DNA from: Allolobophora icterica
Lineage: Eukaryota; Annelida; Clitellata; Crassiclitellata; Lumbricidae
Direction: 5' to 3'
Assembly: GCA_963556255.1 (NCBI GenBank)
Contig: OY744610.1
Coordinates: 59,985,617 to 60,049,616 of the forward strand
Length of the DNA: 64,000 bases
In this document: piece after piece, positions 32,933-44,043 of the stretch
Layout of the letters: the number at the start of each line of letters is the position of its first letter
Position numbering within the stretch: position 1 is the stretch's first letter
Position numbers and translations under genes: made by a program
The notes under the pieces: generated by a model
Databases searched by the model: none
What the model was told of the DNA's origin: nothing
Seen by the model: the letters and a program-made list of their open reading frames with translations, nothing else

Positions 32933-34471
32933 TTAGAAAGTTGGCTTCCTGTCAGGCACCACCTGAATAACGTTAGCTTTCCTGTTGCAACACACAATGA
33001 CCAGCAACGAGTAGATCAGTTCTATTATTTCGGCAATCGTTGGAACACAAATTCCAAGCCACAGATTGAATGATCCACCAAAATTGGCAACCAGAGTGTC
33101 CCAGGTGATTGCCGCGGAATCTGTAAACTCCTCAATGGTTTCCTCGGAAAACATTATCAAAACCTCTAGAAAATTCTCCTCGATTAGCCGAAGGCTTTTG
33201 ATCTGCTTTACCGTTTCCTCATCTGTTTGGTTTCCTGCAGCCTTCAGGATTTCCTCGTAGGACGAAAACTTGTTACCATAGTGCACATGTTTCTGGATGA
33301 ACTGTTTGTAAAAGGAAAGGTGGTAGAGCGGATTTGGCCATTGGGAAGATGAAGTACTAGTGTCGTAATATGTTTCTGAGCAAGGTATTGGGCAGTCGCA
33401 ACCATCTTCGTTAGGTACGAGGTTTCCTTGGCAGTGTAACAATTTCAAACGACGTTTCACTGCTTCCGTAAGAAGTGGTGTCTCGTTCAAGGTCTGGGTG
33501 ATGTTCGCACAGAACGTATGGTTTACGAGTTTCAATTGTTCGTCGGTGAAGATTTCATTGTTGTCGAGGCATCTGCAGCCTTTGATCGTCTGGCGTTGTC
33601 TGCAGAGGCTGATACAGGCAACGGTGCTGTACGTTGGCGAGTTTTGTTGTGACGGAATCAGGAGCTTTCGATCGGCGCAGTTGCCATACGGCTGTGGGAG
33701 ACGATTCACTGTCATCTGTTCTATCTGGATGTTCAACTGGTTTCCCGCAGAGACCACGATCTCTCTTTTCGGATTGGCAAGTGTTCCATTGGGATGAATC
33801 ATGACACGCGCGCCTGTGCCCGTCGACAAGCGGATCCAAGAATTGTAACCGTCAATGATTTGCGACTGGAAATTATTCGTGAAGAGCAACACGGTGACTG
33901 CTGCTACCGTGCCATTGGTCCAGTCCAATTCGATCTTGTGACACTTTTGTAGCGGAGTTGTCAGAACTGCCTTTGATTTACATGGCTCTGGTGTGTACAG
34001 GTCCCAACCGTACTGTGAACACTCCACGACGAAACCATCGTCGCTTTTACGGACGTCTTCCATCAGTGGAGTGTTCGCATTATAAAATTCAATGGATCTC
34101 ACGATCGATAGCAATTGCGTATCTTCAGTACGTTGTGGTTCAACTTCGTACTGCATCATGGTTTTGATCGATTTCAAGTATCCATTGTAGCTTGCACTAC
34201 TGATATTGTTGACAGGAAAAAGGTTGCAGATAGTGACATCTGGAAAGATCGGTTTAGTATGAACCACTTTGGAGCTTCTGGTCACAGTGTGAGACGTGTA
34301 GTTATACAGAACATTATAGACTTGAAAGAGAAGAATCGCAAAGCAAACCGCAATGGAGATCAACCAGAAGAATCGAATTACCTTGCTTGTGGTCTTGACG
34401 ATGTGACCGACGCCCTTTATTCCAGTCGTTTCGGCAAATCTTCTCAGCTCTTGACGGATTTCGTTCCGCAT
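32933..34471 (-). CDS. DEG/ENaC-family sodium channel subunit, copy 2
   Basis: 512 aa from the first in-frame ATG (34471-34469); the frame is open upstream as in copy 1. Same architecture: TM1, FPDVTICNLFPV, Cys-rich ectodomain, CDCPIPCSETYYDTS, TM2 with NFGGSFNLWLGIC, and a short cytosolic tail ending DRKPTF (three residues longer than copy 1). It again has Lys-Gly for His-Gly and G-I-C for G-X-S. The region from TM1 to about residue 230 is almost identical to copy 1, while the next 125 ectodomain residues carry about twice as many differences. An in-frame 6 bp insertion upstream of the ATG hints that this part may also be translated. The gene is antisense inside the 3990 bp intron of the coiled-coil gene. 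Confidence 0.9.
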   Translation of the reverse strand: MRNEIRQELRRFAETTGIKGVGHIVKTTSKVIRFFWLISIAVCFAILLFQVYNVLYNYTSHTVTRSSKVVHTKPIFPDVTICNLFPVNNISSASYNGYLKSIKTMMQYEVEPQRTEDTQLLSIVRSIEFYNANTPLMEDVRKSDDGFVVECSQYGWDLYTPEPCKSKAVLTTPLQKCHKIELDWTNGTVAAVTVLLFTNNFQSQIIDGYNSWIRLSTGTGARVMIHPNGTLANPKREIVVSAGNQLNIQIEQMTVNRLPQPYGNCADRKLLIPSQQNSPTYSTVACISLCRQRQTIKGCRCLDNNEIFTDEQLKLVNHTFCANITQTLNETPLLTEAVKRRLKLLHCQGNLVPNEDGCDCPIPCSETYYDTSTSSSQWPNPLYHLSFYKQFIQKHVHYGNKFSSYEEILKAAGNQTDEETVKQIKSLRLIEENFLEVLIMFSEETIEEFTDSAAITWDTLVANFGGSFNLWLGICVPTIAEIIELIYSLLVIVCCNRKANVIQVVPDRKPTF

Positions 34472-34619
34472 TGCTTTAATGTATTCTCTGCTGTAGAAAG
34501 ACGCATACACGTTACCAATCCGAATGTAACTGTGTTCAACGAGTGTTTTTCGACTGTGTCCGTGTCGCACTATGACCGCAGAGTTGAGCACATTACCGGA
34601 TATATACGCTGCTTGCTTC

Positions 34620-34626
34620 CTTTATA
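34620..34626 (-). promoter_or_regulatory. TATA box of DEG/ENaC copy 2
   Basis: TATAAAG on the minus strand, same position relative to the ORF as in copy 1, with the same short upstream ORF downstream of it. Confidence 0.4.
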
Positions 34627-35298
34627 GTGGATCTCAATAATTCTGCCGCATGCGAATTAGTTGAAAAGCGATTTAGGAGTAGGCCCTGCGGTTTAATGGT
34701 GGTCGCTTTATGGAACAATTGCTACCGTAGGTGCAGTTTCAGATTTTTATCGGAAGTCGTTACTGAGAGATCTATATCAATCCCCTTACATTAGTTATTT
34801 GATTATGCATATTTTGCTGAAAATGTCGATAAGAGTACTTGGTCAACTTGCTGCTTTTGAATCTGCTTCATGTATGTAACCACACATACAGACCGAAATG
34901 ATTGTCGCACAGTCCAAAGGAAGAACCGGCTTGCACTGGGGAATCCATTGATTCAACTAATGCTCCATCCGGAGAGAATTGATCATCACGGAACGTTTTA
35001 CGCATGTGCCAATGTTTTGCTGTTCGTGAAGAGTTTAGATTAAGTGGCCTGAATGCATTCTAGCCAATTACAGTCATAATGAAATGCTGAAAATTTTAAA
35101 AATTGATTCCATTAGACGTGGTCCTGAAAATTGTCGCACAGCATGGTGTCTAATGCAGAAGGCATTATGCAGTATTAAATTGCCACAGCAAAAGACTCTG
35201 TCATGCACAACATCCTTGGTATAAGAATGTTAATGTTTCACGAGTACGATTTTTCCTGTCCGCCAAACAGTTAAAATACACTTATAGTTTCCTGTCCA

Positions 35299-35562
35299 TT
35301 AGAAAGTTGGTTTCCTATCAGGCTCCACCTGAATAACGTTAGCTTTCCTATTGCAACACACAATGACCAGCAGCGAATAGATCAGTTCTATTATTTCGGC
35401 AACCGTTGCAACACAAATTCCAAGCCACAGATTGAATGATCCACCCAAATTGGCAACCAGAGTGTCCCAGGTGATTGCCGCGGAATCTGTAAACTCCTGA
35501 ATGGTTTCCTCGGAAAACATTATCAAAATCTCTAGAAAATTGTCTTCGATTAGCCGAAGACT
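35299..35562 (-). pseudogene. Detached DEG/ENaC last-exon fragment, unit 4
   Basis: Counterpart of 7020-7282 at the same 28279 bp offset. The frame is intact through TM2 (NLGGSFNLWLGIC) to DRKPTF and stop, although about ten residues differ from the unit 1 fragment. It is preceded on the minus strand by the same TE-derived CTTTCTCCCAG. Persistence of an open frame in both copies is notable for a fragment. Confidence 0.65.
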
Positions 35563-35649
35563 GGGAGAAAGGAGGACGTCGCGAATCATCTTTATTATGA
35601 CAGAGTGTCGTTAAACAGCAACTAAGCTAACCAAACAGTCCCTTAAGCT

Positions 35650-35905
35650 AGGCCTGTGGCACCCATGGCTATCAAGTTTTAGCGACTTCATTTTGCTTAG
35701 TCTCGGCATAAATGGGGGCGGGTGGCCAGTCCTCTTCTTCGCCGTCTCATCTTCCCGCCGACAGTGTACTCATTATAGCTAGTTGGCTAGAGTGTTGGTT
35801 GAGCAAAAACCTCTAAAATATAATTCTGCCCTGGCGGTGTTTTGAACCCTCGACCTCTGCATTGACAGTCCGACACGCTAACCACTACGCAAATAAAAGC
35901 AATGC
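35650..35905 (-). mobile_element. tRNA-headed SINE, unit 4 copy
   Basis: Same element as 7370-7625, carried along in the duplication. The minus-strand A box TAGTGGTTAGCGTGTCGG and a B-box region of GGGTTCAAAACACC show further decay. Confidence 0.5.
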
Positions 35906-36224
35906 ACAAGTAAAAGACATGTTTTGACCGGGCTATTTGACGGGGTGCCGTAAAAGACATAGTAATGAAGAAATCGAAGAAAGACAGGGAAAGAAAACAG
36001 ACAAATGAATGAAAAAACAAACGAACTTGAAAATGGACACATGATTGAATTAGAACGAAGAAAACGGAACGAATGAACGAAGGAATGAACGAATGAACGG
36101 AACAAGGAAATGAATGCACTCCCTATTTGTGTAGCTCAGTAAGAACAATGGGCCTTTGTTCGTAATGATGCCGTCTTGTTTTACTCGTTTATTCAGTGCT
36201 CGTATTTCTGTTTGTGGATTTCAG

Positions 36225-36348
36225 ACAGGAACTGAAGACGCTGCAGGCAGAGAATTACGCGTTGGAGAAGCAACTCTACAGCTACCAGTTGGCCATGTCT
36301 AGAAACAACATCGCCAAGACGAACGACAGTCCATCGAGAACTGACTAG
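36225..36348 (+). CDS. Coiled-coil protein, last exon (unit 4)
   Basis: Acceptor TCTGTTTGTGGATTTCAG ends at 36224. The exon supplies one base to a split Lys codon, then 40 residues: QELKTLQAENYALEKQLYSY, QLAMSRNNIAK, TNDSPSRTD, with stop TAG at 36346-36348. Leu/Tyr heptads predict a parallel coiled coil. Phase agrees with the exon at 32089-32234. Copies in unit 1 (frameshifted) and unit 3 (altered end) show mostly silent changes over the heptad part, which argues for past selection. Function unknown. Confidence 0.6.
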
Positions 36349-36519
36349 TCATTACTTCAATTTAATTGACTTATTACTTAATCATTTTAATTTATTGTTT
36401 GTCCAGTCATTTGTTCATTCGTTTATTCAGTTGTTGATTTATTAATTTAGTCATATTCAAGGTATAAATAATACCTTAGGCAATGGAAAGTTAGGTCTAT
36501 GAATTATTAATGCCTGCCT

Positions 36520-36745
36520 GGCTGACTGACTGACTGACATATTGATTGACTGACTGACTGACTGACTGACTGACTGACTGACTGACACATTGATTGACTG
36601 ACTGACTGACTGACTGACTGACTGACTGACTGACTGACTGACTGACTGACTGACTGACTGACTGACTGACCTGACTGACTGACTGACTGACTGACTGACT
36701 GACTGACTGACTGACTGACCTGACTGACTGACTGACTGACTGAAA
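36520..36745. repeat. Long (CTGA)n microsatellite
   Basis: About 50 CTGA units with three interruptions (CATATTGA, CACATTGA, CCTGA). SQSV-repeat ORFs on the minus strand are artefacts. Confidence 0.95.
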
Positions 36746-37339
36746 GAATGAACGAATGAATGAATGAATGAATGACTCACTCACTCTATGATTGGCTGAC
36801 TGACTGAATGACTGACTAACCGACTAAGTAAGCTGACAGGCTTCTTTTTCCTTTCGATACTTTATATTTACCTATTTCAATATTTATTTAATTATTTGTT
36901 GATTTTAAATTAGTCAATTAATTCCCAATGACAATTATTTCTCACGCATGACGTCACGTAACAGCACGGTGCTAAACAGACGAGATCTGTACCTGCGTCG
37001 TGTCTAGTGGTTAGGGCTCCACACCCGGCCGTTAACGCCTGGGTTTCAGTTGCGCTTATTTTTATTTCGATGACAGAATATATTTTCTCACCTGTGTCGA
37101 AAATTAGCTTTTCGCGTTACTGAATCGCAGCAAGGAGTAAAAATATTAAGCTGATTGTTATTGGTTTTATATATTTATTTACTACTCTTATCTGGCGCTC
37201 AAGTTAATTAAATTTGAATCTTTGTCGGCGAACAACTTGTTCCTGGTCGTTTCCCGGAGTCTACCAAGGGTTCGAACCTGCAAACGTCGGACAATAGATG
37301 CGACGCCTACCGAATAACCACTGCGTTCAGTGCCTTGGT

Positions 37340-38880
37340 GTCAAGATTTTAACGCCATCTTACGGCATCAAAGGCCGTTGACGCTAAGAGCGTTTACATT
37401 AATCACAGAATTACACAGACTCAATTATCTACGATTGGGCAAACTGATATGTATAGCATGTAAAGACATCACTTAAAGGTGTCTAAGCAGTATCCAACAA
37501 CTTTAGGAGTTTCATTGTACAACGACATATTGTGGCTGCCAGAACAGTTATCGCTAACTTAGCTCATTTTTCGGAAGATGTTGCCGATGACGCAAGCAGG
37601 GAATACAACAGGTAAACGAGATCTCACTGGATCAAGGCTGTTGATGTCCATAGGAGAAAATCTTGTACAGTTTCACAGATTTATGCGTTTAGAGGACTCG
37701 ACTCTCAATCGTCGGAACCTGGTGACCTACTGAACGTTTTGTATAGAAGAGTTTAACATCTTATGGCAGAGGTATTGAACCCATAGCACGTGTGCCCAAA
37801 GTGCTGCGCGATGGGACAACACACTTTTGTGCCCCAAAATTTCTAACTTCGAAAATAAACAATCGCACCACGAATCCACTTTGAATAATATCCAACCATA
37901 CAGTGATGCCATATCAAATGTCTTGTGTTTCCTTTCTCGCTACAGTTTACTAAGTTAAATGCATATGAGAACAAATTATGATATACTGTGCAAAATGCCG
38001 ATGGGTAGGTTTTAAGATAATTTAGCGGCACTTTTGTCAGGCTTAAAAGGTTTGCCACCATTGGTCTATGGCATTAAATGCCGTTGACGTTGTTTGTCCA
38101 ATTTTTACGGCTTGCACTGTAAAGTAATCTTATCACGGATTTATCAAAACAGCTCAATTCCTTTTTTAAAATAAACAACAAATGGGTGGGTGGATATAGC
38201 GAAATCTTGTGGCAACAAAAGCCGTTTACCTCGGCGGCAATAAGTTTCTAGCGAGTCTTTACCAATCATAGCATGAATGAAACTTGACAATGACGTAAAG
38301 AGCAATCGACAAATATATGTTAATATATTTATATATAACATTGTAGGCACAAATTTAAAGGTGTCTAAGCAGTATCCAACAATTTTAGCACTGTTCGTTG
38401 TTTTACGACTTCTTATGGCAGCCTCGACCGTTTTAGAAATTTCCCTCCAGTGGCGGCGATCTTGTTTGACAGGTGGGGGGACATTTTTGAACTGATCTGG
38501 TCAAAAAAGAGTTTTGAACTGATCTGGTAAAAAAATAGGTCAAAATTTTTTTGGCGCTCACGCGCGAAAAAATGTGATAACTTCATCGCGAAATTATTTG
38601 ATGACCTTTTTTTGTGTTTCTTCAACATTTGGGGGGTCCGATGTATGGCGTTTCCCCCCACTCTGAAAGGTGGGGGTCTTGTCTCCCTCGACCCCCCCGT
38701 GATCGCCGCCTATGTTTCCCTCATTTTTTTTAAGGAAACTTGAGTGAGGACACAACAGTTTAATGACGTATTAAGGTCGTTGACGTCGATAAGAAACAAA
38801 TTCTTCTACAATTCAACCCGTTGCATGAACTGTTACTAACTCAACGTTTTAATTAAGTACGAAACGTAATAAACTTCCAT
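37340..38880 (-). repeat. Minus-oriented module array R5
   Basis: Z block on minus CACC 38363-38360 / TATATA 38337-38332 (22 bp). Read on minus, an X-like core is ATGCTATGATTGGTAAAGAC (near 38270). Reversed Y blocks near 37350, 37520, 38205 and 38760. Interrupted by the MITE at 38448. Confidence 0.6.
38448..38714 (+). mobile_element. 267 bp hAT-type MITE
   Basis: Ends CAGTGGCGGCGATC and GATCGCCGCCTATG, inverted over most of their length. 8 bp duplication TTTCCCTC (38440-38447, 38715-38722). Units 1 and 4 have the empty site (near 9735 and 29810). Non-coding. Confidence 0.85.
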
Positions 38881-38894
38881 TAAGCTTTTGATGC

Positions 38895-41800
38895 TAACAT
38901 TTGTGGCGCCCCTAGCGATTGCTTTGATTTTAGGCATTCTGTAGATGGCGCCAGTTTTAAAAGCATTATCCTTAATAAATTGGTAACATTATTAACAGTG
39001 ATGAAGTAATTGGGACATGTGCTCGAGCAATTTCAAAAGACTTCTGCAAGTATATAATAATTGCAAGAAGTTATTTGTGTAACTTAATAAAGACGTGTTG
39101 AAGTTTCTCCTTGACGAACATCGACGCTGTATTTAACGAAGATGATTAACGTCACCCTTCTTCTTAATCCAATCTTCGGACAGGCACCACCCGCTGTCCC
39201 GCTTCGGAGTAGTTGGAAAATTACACTCGTGATACGTTGTAAGCCCTTCGCCTGAGTTCAGACTTTGAACATACAAAAACCAAGTTCGTGACTTTAAGGC
39301 AAATAAAATGTGAGTTGAGGTGACGCCAACAGCCCTAACCGGCGCATGATCCATTTCGCTAAACGCAATCTCCAACTAATAATTTTGAGATTTGTTTGAA
39401 CACCTTTAAATAGCTGTCCTTGGCGCTACATATATTCGAAAATATATATCTACTTTACATGTGACGGCTAGGCCCGTGCCCAATAGGGCTAAGTTTTTGC
39501 TAGTAACCAACCAAGTCGTAATCGTAATCTTAGACTCAAAGTTTATAAAGCGCTACTCGAATGTCAAGCTCAGGGCACCCGCTTATTAACGAGCGCGACT
39601 TCATGTCAGACGTGTGTCCAGAGATGTGAAGATGAACAGAGATGTTACCAAAATAGGTGAGAACTGCAAAAAATGTAAAAAAAACTTGCCTGTCGAAGTC
39701 AACGGGCTTTTATGCTATAAGATGTTGTTAAACCATTGGAATTCTTCCAATTGGTGGGCATTATTAACGGTTAATCATTGTTGAAATATTGCATATAAGG
39801 TATGGTTGACGCTCATGGCACAAGCATCGACAAGATGTGACTAAAAATCCCAAATCTATGACGGTCTTAGATGCTGATATAGACACCTTTAAAAGTGTTT
39901 ATACTTTTGTATAAGGGTCCTAAGTTGCATCCATAATTAAGTGTCATTTACGCCTGTAAAGTAAGTTTTTAATTATAATGCAACACGAACGGTGAGAACT
40001 GTTCTCTGGAAAAAGCTCTATACTATGACGTCGATGGCCTTCAACTGTTCGATACAATCCTATAAAAGTTCTCGTTTTAGACACCTCTTTTAAGTATCTT
40101 GGTGGTCTGTGAGCTGCATTAAGCCAAAATAATTTATGTAAACGCCAACGGCCTATGTTTACATAAGATGTCGTTAAACTGTGGATCCAAATTTTCATGC
40201 AACTAGCCTACCTGTGGTAGTATATTCTATTGTATTATATCTAGAAATTTATAAAGCGGCTCTTGCAGAATAACTATTCAGAGGCACTCTCAGCACAGAA
40301 GCCCCGGGGAAACAGAAATGTCTTTTGGGAACGCGAGACCGGTGAGGATAAGCCAGTCATCGGTTTGGCCCTGAGCAGACGGGGAAGGTTACTCCAAATC
40401 GTGGGACCCACTACAGCAAACGTCCGCTGCTGGGGCAAGGCAGTTTTAGCCTTAGTGGTTGTGACAGTCCCAAGCATGGAGAAAGGAGGAGGGTGACGGT
40501 AATCATCTTTGTTACGACACAGTGTCGTTAAAAAGCAACTATACAACAAGATAATAGCAGCATACATACATATGTATATATATGTGTGCATATATATGTG
40601 TGTGCACGTATATCTATGTGAAACTAAAATTATTGTTTATTAAAATGGTACGTGCCTAGACTTACTGAATAAATTTATGCAGTAAACTTGAGTTTCTGTT
40701 AGAAATGTTTGAAATAAGCACCATTGGTTCTTGTATACATTTCTAGTAAATGAAGCTGAGACTCAAATATGTCAGCTGCCGGAAAAAGGTAAAGAGAAAT
40801 CTTGTTAGCTACAAGTAGCCTATGGTTTAAATGTGCATGCTATCTGTAAAATTGTTAATGCACGATGTTTGATATGACGTCAGCGGCCGATGTTGCCATA
40901 AGATTTTGTTAAACTTATGATTAAACAAAAATAAAAGACAATAGTAGCAGACAATTGCTCATACAAGATCTTTCATTTTAATCGTTTAAACGTTGTTTCC
41001 TGAAAAAAAAGTAAAACGAGGTGGTGCAAAGTCGTTAGGATGCAATCAGACACCTTTAGAACTGTTTAACGCGAGTCTATATATTCGTCAAATACGTTCA
41101 AACATTGTCGTTTTGCTTATCGTACCATTATGCTGTACGGACGGTGCGAACTGTGCAAAATAATTCCACACCTCTTTTAAGGGCGATATTCGCCCTATAA
41201 GTAAAAGCAGACGCACAGTTTTGTATTGCTCTGGCTCATTATTCCACTGTGGTTTAAACTGTGCAATAGGTTTAACGCGCGCGATTATTCGCGAATCATC
41301 AATCTATATTATGCCACGGGAACGGTGAGCATTACTTTATGTAATTTCTGACGACGTCAACGGCCTTTGTTGCCGTAAGGTGTGTAGACTGTGCGTCCAT
41401 CCATAAGAACGGTGAGAACTGTTTAAACAACTTTCTACCGACGTGAGCTGTCCTTGATGCAATAAGATGTCGTTAAACTTTCAGCTCCAATCGAGTTGAA
41501 AATCCCTTACAAAACTCCACACGATTTGTTATTAGCGGAAGGTTTGGTCGTGGAAGCCAAAAGATGACGTAATGAAGTACTTGGTACTTGTACTCGAGCA
41601 ATTTAAAAAGACTTCTGCAATTATATAATAATTGAAGAAGTTATTTGTGTAATTTAATAAAGACGTGTTGAAGTTTCTGCGTAACAACGATCGATTCTGT
41701 ATTTAACGAAGATGATTAACGTCACCCTCCTTCTTAATCCAAGCTTCGGACTGGCACCACCCGCTTTGGATTAGTTGGAAAAATACACTCGTGATATGTT

Positions 41801-42560
41801 GTAAGCCCTCCGCACGGGTTAAGACATTGAAAACACACAAAAACAAGTTTGTGGTTGAATGCAAATTAAATGCAAGGTAAGATGACGTCAACGGCGTTAA
41901 CCGCCGCATGATCGATTTCGCTAAACACAATCACCAAATGACAATTTAATATTTGTTTGACACCTTTAAATAGGTTTATCCAGCGCTATATAGTCCTATT
42001 ATTCGAAAATATATTACTTTATATACCTTAGCAGTTTTCGCAAGCGCAGCAGGCTAGACCGTTGGTACTTGGAAGCCAACCAAGTAGTTATCGTAGACTC
42101 AAAATTCACAAAGAGCTATTTGAATGCCAAGTGCAGGGCACCAAATTATTAACGAGCGCTGCTTCGTTTTAGACGGGTGTCCAGAGGTGTGACGGAGATG
42201 TCCAGAGATGTTACCAGAAATGGTGAGAATTGTGAAAAAATTGTACAAAATTTTGCCTGTCAAAGTCAACGGGCTATTATGCTATAAAGTGTTGTTAAAC
42301 TGTTGAAATCCTTCCAGTTGGTTGGTATTTTAACTGTTAAGCATTATGGTAAGTATCGCATATAAGGTAAGTTCATTGAGTATGCAGTGACAAGATGCAG
42401 TAAAAGCCACAATTTAACGACGGGCTTAGCTGTCAATAGACACCTTTTAAACGGTACATATGTATCTACAAAAGAAACTCAGTCGTTTTCGGGGTACTTT
42501 TGCTTTCTTTAGAGCTGTGTTAAGGCTGTATCATTAATGCTACACGAACGGTGAGAACTG
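38895..42560 (+). repeat. Unit 5 start and plus-oriented array F9
   Basis: GGCGCC pair near 38907 and 38948, then modules in the order seen in unit 2. Z: CACC 39884 / TATAAG 39910 (22 bp), followed 69 bp later by ATGCAACACGAACGGTGAGA. Z near 41050, with Y blocks near 41360 and 41445. X near 41409, 42220 and 42550. It lacks the 12513-type retroposon, giving the empty site near 41220. Confidence 0.6.
40255..40585 (-). mobile_element. LINE ORF2 C-terminal fragment (minus), unit 5
   Basis: Copy of 11545-11850: TFAVVGPTIWSNLPRLLRAK...KTFLFPRG on the minus strand, followed by a short TA/TG microsatellite. Confidence 0.65.
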
Positions 42561-42569
42561 ATAAAATAT

Positions 42570-43445
42570 TTTCCATTAATTCATTCAGAAGATTTATATA
42601 GCGCCCCTCAAAGACACCTAAAACGGAGGTGTTCCCAGCCAAACTCCGGCGATAAAGAACAGTTTTAGATGTTTGTAGAAACTGTATGCAAAGTCAATAG
42701 CTAAAAGAACACGAAGATAAGAAAGAAACTTGTTCCACGTGGTCGGCCCAACCAGTGGCATCTACCAATGGGAGAGAGAAATAACTCCCACGGTTACCAG
42801 AAGTGGGATATAACGTCCTGGATTTTAACTGGGTTGTTGTAGATTTCCTATAATATTTTTAATTAGTGTATAATGTATGTTATCGAAAACACATGTTACC
42901 TCGGAGTAATTTACAGTTCAGAGTCGTCCAGAGTAGGGGGTTTGTTCTTCCATTCCAGTTGGGAGGGGGGTTAGACGCCAATGGGCCCCAACCACTGCAA
43001 AGGCACGACGCTGCGTCTTTGACGTGCGCGCAAAGGGAACAACAAGCTCACCTCGAGATGCAGAATGAAGATTACTATGACCAGCCGAACCTGAGGTGGG
43101 GCAACAAAGCTCCTACAAGTAGGCAGAGACGTTCCCTAAGTGGCACCGCCAGACCCAGACCGAAACCCTAAATTCAATGCTCTGGGAAGCAGGAAGCCAG
43201 TGGAGCGAGCACGTCACGCAAATAATGCGAGATATGGTCAAATTTTGAAAAACAAGTCTAGCAACTGCAAACAAACGCATGAAAATTGGGCGAAAGTGAA
43301 TGGAAAATGATCTGCAATTGCCGCAACTGAAAAACAAGCACGGCTTGAAAGATTTAGGTGTTCAGAGAAGGTAAAATGTAAATGTAAATGTACGCGATTT
43401 TCTATAGCGACCGTATTATGGTCTCGACCCTGCTCACTTTTCAAT
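42570..43445 (-). mobile_element. Decayed CR1/L2-like LINE region (unit 5)
   Basis: Copy of 13970-14800, ended by the retrotransposon insertion at 43446. The minus frame keeps CSLHWLPASQSIEFRVSVWV. Confidence 0.6.
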
Positions 43446-43450
43446 GAATT

Positions 43451-43927
43451 TGTCAACCCAATCCTTCCGTTGACAATCCTTCTGATTAAATCCTTGTTCT
43501 CTTCGTACTTAACGCCTATTTAACGTTCACCTTTTGAACACTAATTCTACGTATAAGTATAACCTGAATTAATCAGCAACACAGTTTAATATCTTTTCAG
43601 TTTAATAAGAAACAAACAGACAGAACTCAATTCGATTACAACTCAACTAGTCAGCCACACTACTACAGCGAACACACTCGAATTCAAACTTCTCTAGTCA
43701 GCATAATTCTTCGCGCCTCTTGACACACCTGTCCTCTGTGCGCCTAGGCGAACTCTAATAATATACATATAGCGCGCCGCTGCCGATATCGGCCGGCCGC
43801 GCGTGTCACTAAGACTAAACGTTATACATCTATCATATATACATATACACGTGAAACTAAAGTAAACGCACTAAATATATACGCTAACATCTCGCACTGC
43901 AAGACTGTACACAAAACTCAGTTCACA
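43451..43927 (-). repeat. 3' LTR of the retrotransposon
   Basis: 477 bp, plus strand TGTCAACCC...GTTCACA. Contains a GC-rich palindromic patch (GATATCGGCCGGCC) and TATA-rich stretches. Confidence 0.95.
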
Positions 43928-43930
43928 TTA

Positions 43931-43946
43931 CCTCCTTCCTTTTTCT
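43931..43946 (-). other. Polypurine tract
   Basis: On the minus strand AGAAAAAGGAAGGAGG lies three bases before the 3' LTR, the expected primer site for plus-strand DNA synthesis. Confidence 0.85.
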
Positions 43947-44043
43947 GGAATTGAGCAAATTAAATTTCAAAATTTGCGAAATTACCAAAATACATGAAAC
44001 ATATATATATATCTAACTAATTAATGAACAGTCTTACGATTAC

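Noticed and set aside
36457..36784. SQSV-repeat proteins on the minus strand
   Set aside because: Artefact of the (CTGA)n microsatellite, open in multiple frames.
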